Below, piece after piece: positions 8,088 to 17,079 of a stretch of DNA of 64,000 nt. Under the pieces are notes generated by a model, which worked only from the letters and a program-made list of their open reading frames with translations, ran no database searches and was not told the DNA's origin. Each line of letters starts with the position of its first letter. The first letter of the stretch is position 1. Both the position numbers and the translations under genes were made by a program. The DNA comes from Alteromonas sp. KUL42. Its GTDB lineage: Bacteria > Pseudomonadota > Gammaproteobacteria > Enterobacterales > Alteromonadaceae. The DNA lies in the NCBI RefSeq assembly GCF_006538325.1, contig NZ_BJKK01000002.1, forward strand, positions 62,001 to 126,000, given 5' to 3'.

Positions 8088-9288
8088 CATCATTGCAATT
8101 GAGAACGTAAAACCGGGAATGGTGATTGTACAAATTACCAAGCAAAACGGACCAGTCAAAATTCGCAAGTCAGGTTTAGTGACAAGTGAGGCCATGGTTC
8201 AGGGCCTAAGTGAAATGGGTGTTCAAGAGGTAGAAATTGACCCTGAACAAACCGTAGAGATAGCTCCCGCAGTGCGATATAAAACACAAACGCAGGCGTT
8301 GTTGCGAGGCCAGCATGATACAACAGCCAAGTTTGATAAGTCACTTAATGAGCAGTTTAACCGTAGTCTATTTTTACCTACCGTAGAAGGGTTACCGTCA
8401 GCATGGAAAATTTATACTAAGCAGGTAGCTACCTTTGCGATTGTGATTGCGGGTGGTTTAGCTATTGGATTTTCCTTAGCAACTACGCAACATTGGTGGC
8501 CGTCAGTAGCTAATATTGGAAGCAAAACAACGCCAACTGAAGTGACGACATCGGTTGATGCAAGTGGCGATGAGCAGACTGCGTTAAAGACGCCTATCCA
8601 GCAAGAGAACAATACTAAACAGGCAGCTACAGTTACTGCTCCAACTGCTACGCAAAAATTAGGCGATGACACTCAAACCTTAGCATCAGCTCAACATAAT
8701 ACAGCGTCAAACAATGATAAAAGTGATGCTTCGAACGAGCAAAACGCGTCAGAGAATACCCTTGCAATCAATACGTCAAGTGATGAACCTAACCGCAGTA
8801 ATTCTCGATATGCCAGCAACAATTCGCCAAATATTAATGGGCAGAGCTCTTCTGCGGAGAGGCCTCTGGAAAGCCCGCCAACAAGCGAAGAGTATGAAGG
8901 TAAGGTACTGAATGAATCACAAGAAAATAGTGATGTAAAAGTGTCGCCTGAGCTGATGGCGCGTTTTAACGCGGCAGTCGAGGCCCTTGATTCCAATGCG
9001 CAAGACGATAATTTTAATGATACACAAACTAAAGTTACCGTAAGAGACGACATCCCCCGAGTGGATCAATTACCCGTGCGTTTGCTAACGCGTTTGCCTA
9101 GCATGAATTTCAGTGCGCATATGTATGCATCACGACCGGCTGATAGGTGGGTTCGTGTCAATGGTCAGCAAATGGGAGAGGGTGACTGGATTGCCGATAG
9201 AGTACAAATTGTTAATATTGAAGCGCAGAAAGTGGTGTTGTCATTTGAAGATGAAATATTCACCATGGCAGCATTAACTGACTGGTAA
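8080..9288 (+). CDS. DUF3391-TM-GspB-like type II secretion protein
   Basis: A 402-residue protein in four parts: a DUF3391-like domain (about 1-62, IENVKPGMVIVQI...VKIRKSGLV), a membrane helix (115-135), a low-complexity Ser/Asn/Thr linker (about 145-325), and a GspB/PulB-type domain (about 325-402, LPSMNFSAHMYASRPADRWVRVNGQQMGEGDWI) ending in LTDW. GspB normally partners GspA in secretin assembly. The N-terminal domain matches the start of the facing HD-GYP protein (PGM.V.Q....G..K.R.KGLV), an unusual link between secretion and HD-GYP proteins. Translation is coupled to the GspA-like gene. Confidence 0.75.
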   Translation: MSSIIAIENVKPGMVIVQITKQNGPVKIRKSGLVTSEAMVQGLSEMGVQEVEIDPEQTVEIAPAVRYKTQTQALLRGQHDTTAKFDKSLNEQFNRSLFLPTVEGLPSAWKIYTKQVATFAIVIAGGLAIGFSLATTQHWWPSVANIGSKTTPTEVTTSVDASGDEQTALKTPIQQENNTKQAATVTAPTATQKLGDDTQTLASAQHNTASNNDKSDASNEQNASENTLAINTSSDEPNRSNSRYASNNSPNINGQSSSAERPLESPPTSEEYEGKVLNESQENSDVKVSPELMARFNAAVEALDSNAQDDNFNDTQTKVTVRDDIPRVDQLPVRLLTRLPSMNFSAHMYASRPADRWVRVNGQQMGEGDWIADRVQIVNIEAQKVVLSFEDEIFTMAALTDW

Positions 9289-9291
9289 AGA

Positions 9292-9328
9292 AAAAGGCCC
9301 GTTGCTTGTATACTGGGGCCTTTTGAGT
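9292..9328. terminator. Terminator between convergent gspB-like and HD-GYP genes
   Basis: Stem AAAAGGCCC (9292-9300) / GGGCCTTTT (9316-9324) with a 15-nt loop. The A-rich left and T-rich right flanks allow it to work for both convergent genes. Confidence 0.7.
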
Positions 9329-9353
9329 TTCTCATTATTGACGTTAGTTAAGG

Positions 9354-10565
9354 CTATAGCGGCATTTGGTTGATAAACACGTCTTTGAAAAACTTAGGTA
9401 AGTTCAGACTAAACTCTTCAGGTCTTACGCCGGAAACTATTTCGTCGTCGTAAAGGCTAAGATCAATGCGCTTTACTTCGTTGAAATGTTGCGACGTTAC
9501 GCTGTAAAAGGTCATAACGTGTGGACTGACAGGATCTTTAGGGTTTAATTTACTCACAATACCTAGTTTGCCACTTTTCAGTCTGACTAAAGAACCAACC
9601 GGGTGCACGCCGATACATTGAATAAACTGTTTAACGAGGTCTTGGTCAAGATTTTCAGACGTGGTTAAGCGCTTTAGGGCTTGTGTTGGCGTTATGCTAT
9701 CTTTATACCTGCGGTTAGAAGTCATGGCATCGTAAGCATCGACAATAGCTGCAATACGTGCAAATTCTGAAATTTCTTCTCCAACTAATCCTTTAGGGTA
9801 TCCCATACCATCCATACGCTCATGGTGTTGCGCAATGATACTCAAGGAGAGATCTGATATATCACCGAATTGTTCTACTAAGTCTACACCAATTTCTACG
9901 TGGGTTTTCATGACTTCCCAATCACTACTTGAAAAAACGCCTGTGTTGTCGCGAATTTCGTCAGGCAGTGAAGACATACCAATATCCATTAGTAAAATGC
10001 CCAGACTCACTTGCTCTATGGTGTCGATGTCATAACCTAAGTATTCACAGAAGATTCCACCTAAAACGCTACAATTGATGGAGTGCTCTAGTAAGTACTG
10101 ATCAGTATCTTTAATCATGGTTAGGCAGCTAAGTGCATCTTTGTTATCAAACACACTTTCGATGAGACTTTGTGATAAAGACTCCATAGGGGACAAGTCT
10201 TTCACTGCACCACTTTTCAGCGCCTTTAAGAAGTTACTCTGAATATTAACTGCGCTTTCATACAAGTCATTGGCATCATTTATCGCCTCTCTACCAACGG
10301 GTGTAGATACTTTCTTAGTCTGTTCTTTGGCGGTTTCTTCAGGTTCCTCGACAGGAGTTGTCTCAATAATAGGCTCTTGTTTGGGCAGCTTAGATTTAGA
10401 CATGTCGACTTCTACTACTAAAATACCCTTAACTTTTAGTGTGTCGATGATGTTTTGCGTCTTAACAAGGCCTTTAGAGCGCATCTTAAGAGCGCCTTTT
10501 TGCTCAAGTACTTGATTGACATACATTCCAGGTTGCAACTCATCAATAGGTACTCGTTCTAGCAT
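9354..10565 (-). CDS. HD-GYP domain protein with DUF3391 and degenerate centre
   Basis: A 403-residue cytoplasmic protein: DUF3391 at about 1-60, a charged linker rich in Pro/Glu/Thr (about 60-90), then an HD-GYP domain (about 150-330). HD-GYP proteins usually hydrolyse cyclic di-GMP. Here the metal motif normally read as HD..K is M193-D194-I-G-M197, so the metal-binding His is lost. H161, H222, H247-H248-E249 and the DGMGYP segment remain. Activity is therefore doubtful, and a binding or signalling role is possible. ATG 10565 with GGAG upstream was preferred to a start 30 nt earlier. It faces a gene sharing its N-terminal domain. Confidence 0.82.
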   Translation of the reverse strand: MLERVPIDELQPGMYVNQVLEQKGALKMRSKGLVKTQNIIDTLKVKGILVVEVDMSKSKLPKQEPIIETTPVEEPEETAKEQTKKVSTPVGREAINDANDLYESAVNIQSNFLKALKSGAVKDLSPMESLSQSLIESVFDNKDALSCLTMIKDTDQYLLEHSINCSVLGGIFCEYLGYDIDTIEQVSLGILLMDIGMSSLPDEIRDNTGVFSSSDWEVMKTHVEIGVDLVEQFGDISDLSLSIIAQHHERMDGMGYPKGLVGEEISEFARIAAIVDAYDAMTSNRRYKDSITPTQALKRLTTSENLDQDLVKQFIQCIGVHPVGSLVRLKSGKLGIVSKLNPKDPVSPHVMTFYSVTSQHFNEVKRIDLSLYDDEIVSGVRPEEFSLNLPKFFKDVFINQMPL

Positions 10566-10695
10566 TCTTTCTCCAGCCCGGCACAGTAGTGCCATAGTCG
10601 TAAACTTATAATATTTAGGATTCTACGATAATACGCAGAAAAACGTGAGTGCTTTTGTGATTTTTAGTATAGGCGCAATTTACAGTTTATATAGT

Positions 10696-10729
10696 AAAAA
10701 GGGATGCGTCTCTTTTAAAAACACATCCC
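10696..10729 (-). terminator. Terminator of the leu operon
   Basis: On the minus strand GGGATGTGT (10729-10721) pairs with ACGCATCCC (10709-10701) including one G-U pair, followed by five T. It lies 35 bp after the leuD stop. Confidence 0.75.
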
Positions 10730-10763
10730 CGATAATGCGACGCTTTCTATTTGTAAAATAGCA

Positions 10764-11369
10764 TTACAACCACGCGGGCTGGGCTTTTTCAAACGCTTCG
10801 ATAGTGTCCACAAGTTCAAGTGTTTGTCCTATGGCGTCCAAACCTTTGATCAAATTATTTTTGTGATGTTCAGCAATATCAAATTTGAATGTTTGCTGCT
10901 GCACTGTCACAGTTTGAGCCGGTAAATCAACGGTGATATTTACCGATGGGTCCGCCTTCACTGCTGCAAAAAGTGTATCTATTTGCTCGCTTGATAAAGC
11001 AACAGGGACTAGCTGGTTATTGATGCAGTTACCATAAAAAATATCAGCAAAGCTAGTAGCAATTACCACTTTAAAACCAAAATCGGCCAGTGCCCAAGGG
11101 GCGTGCTCGCGGCTTGAACCACAGCCAAAGTTTTCTCGCGCAAGTAGAATGCTTGCACCTTTGTGCTCTGGTTTATTTAGGCTAAACGCTGGGTTTGGCT
11201 CTTTCTCTTCCAAATCCAAATAACGCCAATCGTGGAACAAGTGCTTGCCGTAGCCTACGCGGGTTACCCCAGTTAGAAACTGCTTTGGAATAATTTGGTC
11301 GGTATCTACGTTTGCTTGATCAAGAGGCGCAGCAATACCTGTGTGTTGTGTAAAACCTTGTTCAGACAT
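10764..11369 (-). CDS. leuD: 3-isopropylmalate dehydratase small subunit
   Basis: A 201-residue small subunit that pairs with LeuC to isomerise 2-isopropylmalate to 3-isopropylmalate in leucine synthesis. Signatures: [14 protein letters not shown] near 19-32, [16 protein letters not shown] near 79-94 (substrate-binding swivel domain) and [13 protein letters not shown] near 110-122. Length is normal. Last gene of leuABCD, 3 nt after leuC; a terminator follows. Confidence 0.96.
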   Translation of the reverse strand: MSEQGFTQHTGIAAPLDQANVDTDQIIPKQFLTGVTRVGYGKHLFHDWRYLDLEEKEPNPAFSLNKPEHKGASILLARENFGCGSSREHAPWALADFGFKVVIATSFADIFYGNCINNQLVPVALSSEQIDTLFAAVKADPSVNITVDLPAQTVTVQQQTFKFDIAEHHKNNLIKGLDAIGQTLELVDTIEAFEKAQPAWL

Positions 11370-11372
11370 AAC

Positions 11373-12773
11373 TTACTCCTGATAATCTCGTACGTCGGCA
11401 AAGCGACCAGTGATTGCTGCAGCTGCCGCCATAGCAGGGCTAACTAAGTGGGTGCGTGCCCCACGTCCTTGACGGCCTTCAAAGTTACGGTTGCTGGTAG
11501 AGGCACATCTGTCGCCTGCTACTAGCTTGTCGTCGTTCATACCAAGGCACATTGAGCAGCCCGGTAAGCGCCATTCGAAGCCCGCATCGATAAAGATTTT
11601 ATCTAATCCTTCCGCTTCTGCTTGGCGCTTAACGTTTCCAGAACCTGGAACCACAATAGCCGTAACTGAATCAGCCACTTTACCGCGCTTAGCAATTTGC
11701 GCCGCTGCACGCATATCTTCTATACGCCCGTTAGTACAAGAGCCAATAAATACGTGATTTACCGCCACATCAGCCAGTTTTTCTCCTGGCTTCAAACCCA
11801 TGTATTCTAAGGCTTTGACGGCACTTTCTTTTTCAATCGGGTCAGTGAAATCTTCTGGTGCTGGCACTGGCGTATTTACGCCAATAACTTGACCTGGGTT
11901 AGTACCCCAAGTAACTTGAGGGGCAATATCGGCCGCTTCAAGTTCAACCACAGTATCGAAGGTTGCGCCTTCCTCTGTATATAAGGTTTTCCAGTACGCA
12001 ACGGCATCATCCCATTCTTGACCTTTAGGTGCGTATTCACGCCCTTCAAGGTAAGCAAAGGTTTTTTCATCAGGTGCTACAAGGCCTGCCTTCGCTCCCG
12101 CTTCAATACTCATGTTACACACCGTCATACGCTCTTCCATGCTCAAACCGCGAATTGCTTCACCCGCGTATTCAATTACATGTCCTGTTGCACCGGCATG
12201 TCCAATTTTACCAATGATTGCTAAAATGATGTCCTTAGCTGTAATACCCACGGGAAGCTTGCCGTTTACATTGATCAGCATGCTTTTAGCGCGGCTTTGC
12301 TTTAAGGTTTGCGTGGCTAATACGTGTTCTACTTGAGAGGTACCAATACCAAAGGCCAATGCACCGAACGCGCCGTGTGTTGCCGTATGTGAGTCACCAC
12401 ATACCACCGTCATACCCGGCTGAATTAAACCCAGCTCTGGGCCCATTACGTGAACAATGCCTTGTTTTTGATGGCCCACAGGGAACAACTGAATACCGTG
12501 CTCTTCACAGTTTTGCGCCAAGGTTTGAAGCTGTAAGGCGTTTGCCGGGCCGCAGGCATCAATAGCCAATGAGCGTGTTGAAATGCTGTGATCCATGGTG
12601 CCAACGGTGCGGTCTGGACGACGTACTTTGCGGCCTTTTTCATTTAGGCCAGCAAACGCTTGTGGCGATGTCACTTCGTGAATTAAGTGGCGGTCGATAT
12701 AAATTAAGCTGTCTTCACCGATTTGGCTGATAATGTGTGCTTGCCACACTTTGTCGTATAAGGTCTTGGCCAT
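11373..12773 (-). CDS. leuC: 3-isopropylmalate dehydratase large subunit
   Basis: A 466-residue aconitase-family large subunit. Fe-S ligands are seen in FIGSCTNGR (near 344-352) and [10 protein letters not shown] (near 405-414). [16 protein letters not shown] and [32 protein letters not shown] are family landmarks. It works with LeuD in leucine synthesis. It begins 9 nt after leuB and ends 3 nt before leuD, so it is within one transcript. Confidence 0.97.
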   Translation of the reverse strand: MAKTLYDKVWQAHIISQIGEDSLIYIDRHLIHEVTSPQAFAGLNEKGRKVRRPDRTVGTMDHSISTRSLAIDACGPANALQLQTLAQNCEEHGIQLFPVGHQKQGIVHVMGPELGLIQPGMTVVCGDSHTATHGAFGALAFGIGTSQVEHVLATQTLKQSRAKSMLINVNGKLPVGITAKDIILAIIGKIGHAGATGHVIEYAGEAIRGLSMEERMTVCNMSIEAGAKAGLVAPDEKTFAYLEGREYAPKGQEWDDAVAYWKTLYTEEGATFDTVVELEAADIAPQVTWGTNPGQVIGVNTPVPAPEDFTDPIEKESAVKALEYMGLKPGEKLADVAVNHVFIGSCTNGRIEDMRAAAQIAKRGKVADSVTAIVVPGSGNVKRQAEAEGLDKIFIDAGFEWRLPGCSMCLGMNDDKLVAGDRCASTSNRNFEGRQGRGARTHLVSPAMAAAAAITGRFADVRDYQE

Positions 12774-12782
12774 GAGGTCTTT

Positions 12783-13880
<1,098 letters not shown>

Positions 13881-15440
13881 TTAAACTCCTGCAACGCGTT
13901 CTTGTTGATTTTTCTGCTGATCAATTCTGTCAGCTAAGTAAGTATTGTTCAGTACAAAAATAAGGGCTTTCACACCGGCTTCTACAATGTCGGTAGCAAG
14001 GCCAATACCGTGGAAACGACGCTCTTTATAAGTGGCAATAACACTTACTTGCGCCAAGGCATCTGCACCTTCACCTTTCGAATCTAGCTTGAAATCGACA
14101 ACTTCTAAGTCTTCATGCCCAAGAATAGCCATTATAGCTTTATAAGCTGCATCTACTGGGCCGTTACCGATGCTAGATTGAGTAATTTCTTCATTGCCAA
14201 CCTTCATTTTAACCGTTGCACTTGGAATGATCTCACGGCCTGAATTGGCTTGAAGATACAACAATTGATAATGCGCTTGGTCGTGCTTTTGCTTGTCGAA
14301 GAACAACAAGGCTTCAAGGTCGTAGTCGTATACTTGGCCTTTCTTGTCAGCCAATTTCAAAAAAGCGTCATAAACGGCTTCTAAATCGTAATCTTCTGTT
14401 TTGTAGCCAAGTTCAGTTAAGCGGTGCTTAATAACATGGCGACCAGAGCGCGACGTTAAGTTTAGGTTGTTTTTATTAATACCCACACTTTCTGGGGTCA
14501 TAATTTCATAAGTGTTTTGCGCTTTTAAGACACCGTCTTGGTGAATGCCCGATGAGTGGCTAAACGCATTCGCACCTACAATGGCTTTGTTAGCCTGCAC
14601 TGGCATATTACAAAGCTGACTAACTAGCTTGGAAGTACGTGATATTTCCGTTGAATTAATGTTGGTTTCGAAACCTAGCATTGCTTTACGGGTTTGTAAG
14701 ATCATGGCGATTTCTTCAAGTGACGCGTTTCCGGCGCGCTCACCAATGCCATTAATAGTACACTCAACTTGTCGAGCGCCTTGTTCCACGGCTGCCAATG
14801 AATTAGCAACAGCCAAACCTAGGTCGTTGTGGCAGTGTACAGAAATGGTCGCTTTATCGATGTTCGGTACACGGTTAAACAATTGCTGAATAATACCGCC
14901 GAATTCTGTAGGCGTGGTATAGCCCACGGTATCGGGAATGTTAACGGTTGTTGCACCAGCGCTAATAGCAGCTTCAACCATACGGCACAAGTAATCAATA
15001 TGGGTACGGCCTGCATCTTCACATGAAAACTCCACATCGTCGGTATACTGTCTTGCATGTTTTACCGCGGCCACGGCCATATCGACAATTTCGTCTTGTG
15101 ACTTGCGAAGCTTTGCGCCAACGTGAATTTCTGATGTGGCAATAAATGTGTGAATTCTAAATTGTTCTGCCACACTCAAGGCTTGACCACAAGCATCGAT
15201 GTCGCCAGGCAATGCCCGTGAAAGACCACATACAATGGAGTTTTTCACTTCTTTAGCAATCATCTGTACTGAGCGAAAATCACCAGGAGAAGAAACTGGA
15301 AATCCAGCTTCAATAATATCTACACCCAGACGTTCGAGGGCCAGAGCAATCTGTAACTTTTCTTTGGCACTTAGGCTGGCAGGCAACGCCTGTTCGCCGT
15401 CTCGCAATGTGGTATCAAAGATTTTCACTTGATTTGTCAT
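13881..15440 (-). CDS. leuA: 2-isopropylmalate synthase
   Basis: A 519-residue enzyme condensing acetyl-CoA with 2-oxoisovalerate, the committed step of leucine synthesis. The DRE-TIM barrel signature [17 protein letters not shown] is at 7-23 and [19 protein letters not shown] lies in the middle; the C-terminal leucine-binding allosteric domain spans about 390-519. ATG 15440 ([11 protein letters not shown]), preceded by GAGAG, was preferred to an upstream start at 15458 (MNRESV). It heads leuABCD, and its leader holds a Leu-rich peptide and attenuator. Confidence 0.95.
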   Translation of the reverse strand: MTNQVKIFDTTLRDGEQALPASLSAKEKLQIALALERLGVDIIEAGFPVSSPGDFRSVQMIAKEVKNSIVCGLSRALPGDIDACGQALSVAEQFRIHTFIATSEIHVGAKLRKSQDEIVDMAVAAVKHARQYTDDVEFSCEDAGRTHIDYLCRMVEAAISAGATTVNIPDTVGYTTPTEFGGIIQQLFNRVPNIDKATISVHCHNDLGLAVANSLAAVEQGARQVECTINGIGERAGNASLEEIAMILQTRKAMLGFETNINSTEISRTSKLVSQLCNMPVQANKAIVGANAFSHSSGIHQDGVLKAQNTYEIMTPESVGINKNNLNLTSRSGRHVIKHRLTELGYKTEDYDLEAVYDAFLKLADKKGQVYDYDLEALLFFDKQKHDQAHYQLLYLQANSGREIIPSATVKMKVGNEEITQSSIGNGPVDAAYKAIMAILGHEDLEVVDFKLDSKGEGADALAQVSVIATYKERRFHGIGLATDIVEAGVKALIFVLNNTYLADRIDQQKNQQERVAGV

Positions 15441-15463
15441 GACACTCTCTCGGTTCAATAGTT

Positions 15464-15493
15464 AAAAAAAAACCCGTGCTAGGCACGGGTTTT
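15464..15493 (-). terminator. leu attenuator terminator
   Basis: On the minus strand AACCCGTGC (15491-15483) pairs with GCACGGGTT (15479-15471) around a 3-nt loop, followed by nine U in the RNA. It sits between the leader peptide and leuA. An alternative partner GCACGGGT at 15527-15520, which spans the leader stop codon, can pair with ACCCGTGC (15490-15483) as antiterminator, the expected logic of leucine attenuation. Confidence 0.9.
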
Positions 15494-15517
15494 ATGTAAT
15501 TAATCGCTGGTCGCAAT

Positions 15518-15577
15518 CTACCCGTGCAGTCTGGCTGCCATAAGGAGTAGAGATAGAAGAAGGAAACGAATACACAT
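15518..15577 (-). CDS. leuL: leu operon leader peptide
   Basis: A 19-codon ORF, MCIRFLLLSLLLMAARLHG, with seven leucines in two clusters (CTT CTT CTA, then CTA CTC CTT, and a later CTG). It lies between the leu promoter and the attenuator hairpin. Ribosome stalling at the Leu codons when charged tRNA-Leu is scarce should free the antiterminator; translation to the TAG covers that segment and allows termination. Regulation is inferred from sequence and from known leu and his leaders. Confidence 0.88.
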   Translation of the reverse strand: MCIRFLLLSLLLMAARLHG

Positions 15578-15614
15578 TTGCTGTTGTTTCTTTGCCGACC
15601 AAGTTAATAGCGAC

Positions 15615-15643
15615 AATGTAGCGAGGTAAGGCTAACAGGTCAA
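15615..15643 (-). promoter_or_regulatory. Predicted sigma-70 promoter of the leu operon
   Basis: Minus strand: -35 TTGACC (15643-15638), 17-bp spacer, -10 TACATT (15620-15615). Expected transcription start near 15608, about 30 nt before the leader peptide. Confidence 0.65.
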
Positions 15644-15869
15644 CCATTGTTTTCGATAATGACTATATTTTTCGTGTATAAACTGGTTGTTTTTTATTAT
15701 TTAGGATAAGCATCCTAAAGATATGCTTGTGAATTGTGCCTCAAGCGCCATTTCCTCTGATTTCAAGGCTCTTCTTTGTGTGTTTAAGTGTCTGTTAGGA
15801 TATTTATACTATTTGTGTGCAAGCGGGTGTGCTTGTGTGATTGGTTTTATATTTATCTATTGTGAATAA

Positions 15870-16649
15870 TTATTCTTTTGTGTGTTGCGGAAGAAGTGAG
15901 AAATTTCTCCAATTTATTTTCGTTGATAGTCGCATTTCCCTCATACTTAATGCTCTAGGCGAACGCCTTGATTTGTAATTCCACATGTGACCACAGCACG
16001 CACTGGTCATTATAGCCTTAGTTGGTTTTAGCAGAACCTGTGTATGCATAGTTGCACGTTTTACTTCTTTTGAAGTGAAGTTGTCACTGTTTGCACTTGT
16101 CTGGCTGATACGACTGCTACCGCTACTAGCTTTAGGAATGGCATTACCTGTGTGTAAGAACCAGCCGTTTTTATTTAGGTGAAGTTCGGTTTTGTTTTGG
16201 CTTGTCATATCAATAGAGTCGAGCTCTATGTGCATGCCTTCAATGTTTGTAATTAAAACTGGTACCACTAAACCGTATTCAGCATGTTTGCTATACCACT
16301 GCTGACATTTGTCTTGCTCGTTTTGATCATTGTGTTGCAACCCTGGGCACTTTGCGGCTTGCTTGGCAAACCAACTACCGTTGTGTGTATCGGCCTTGAG
16401 CGGAGAAGGGGTAGGCATGTTGGCGTGGTTTACCATATATCGCGCCACGCTTTTTACGTGATAGGGAAGGCCACCCATGCGCCTTTTTAGCAACGATAAA
16501 TTCGTTATATTGCTGTGCGCTAAAACAATGAGCTCTCGCTCGTAAAGTGCGGTACAAACTTCGTTAAATTGAGGATGACTGCCACCTAATTCGCCTGACT
16601 CGGCAAAGAAAGCTGATTGACCGCTGGATGTATTACCTTGTGACTTCAT
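15870..16649 (-). CDS. Hypothetical protein of unknown family
   Basis: About 259 residues from ATG 16649; a TTG at 16691 is the other candidate start and neither has an ideally spaced ribosome site. The protein is soluble, has no signal peptide and is rich in His, Asn and Lys. Features: NITNLSLLKRRMGG..YHVKSVARYMVNHANMP in the N-terminal half, a central LVVPVLITNIEG strand followed by LHLNKNGWFLHTG, a Ser-rich stretch, and a Cys-His segment ACCGHMWN near the end. It lies alone between the leu leader and the alginate locus. I do not recognise the family. Confidence 0.55.
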   Translation of the reverse strand: MKSQGNTSSGQSAFFAESGELGGSHPQFNEVCTALYERELIVLAHSNITNLSLLKRRMGGLPYHVKSVARYMVNHANMPTPSPLKADTHNGSWFAKQAAKCPGLQHNDQNEQDKCQQWYSKHAEYGLVVPVLITNIEGMHIELDSIDMTSQNKTELHLNKNGWFLHTGNAIPKASSGSSRISQTSANSDNFTSKEVKRATMHTQVLLKPTKAIMTSACCGHMWNYKSRRSPRALSMREMRLSTKINWRNFSLLPQHTKE

Positions 16650-16788
16650 GTTTACAGAATGAACTCCTTGCCTATCTATTAAACTTATCAAGAAATCAGG
16701 CGCGCCGCTATATCCAATAAGGTGATTGCATTCGCAACCTTGTTTGTAATAACACTCCTGTCAAAACCTTTGATGATTTTCTTATGCT

Positions 16789-16801
16789 TTTGTATTACCA
16801 A
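16789..16801. promoter_or_regulatory. Candidate operator 1 of the alginate regulon
   Basis: TTTGTATTACCAA, one mismatch from the palindrome TTGGTA-T-TACCAA, which resembles known UxuR/ExuR-type FadR-family sites. It lies upstream of the TonB receptor gene. The identical 13-mer recurs at 29400-29412 upstream of the GntR-type regulator. Confidence 0.5.
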
Positions 16802-16894
16802 TTGTCTGTCTTTTTGATTATTTTTGTTAATTTTTTGTTGGGGCTAAGTTTCTAATAAGGATGGTTTTTCTGGATTTTGTTGGATTTTTGTTTA

Positions 16895-16907
16895 TTGGTA
16901 AGTCCAA
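16895..16907. promoter_or_regulatory. Candidate operator 2 upstream of the TonB receptor
   Basis: TTGGTAAGTCCAA, a near-palindrome with intact TTGG and CCAA ends, 40 bp upstream of the predicted -35 box. Same 13-bp spacing as the other sites. Confidence 0.5.
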
Positions 16908-16929
16908 TTTTATATTATTTGTGTCTAAT

Positions 16930-16963
16930 TTGTGTTGACCAATGTGCTTAAATAAATTACTTT
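16930..16963 (+). promoter_or_regulatory. Predicted TonB receptor promoter with overlapping weak operator
   Basis: -35 TTGACC (16935-16940), 17-bp spacer, -10 TACTTT (16958-16963). The 13-mer TTGTGTTGACCAA (16930-16942) matches 9 of 13 operator positions and covers the -35, so a bound repressor would block RNA polymerase. Untested prediction. Confidence 0.4.
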
Positions 16964-17079
16964 TGTTGCACGCTTGTTAAAAATCTGTAAGACAGGTTGG
17001 GCGTCTGGGTTGAAAATTTTATTTAAATGGTTAGAGATAGACGCGTAGTTTGTCTCACTATCCATCGAAGGAAACACTC

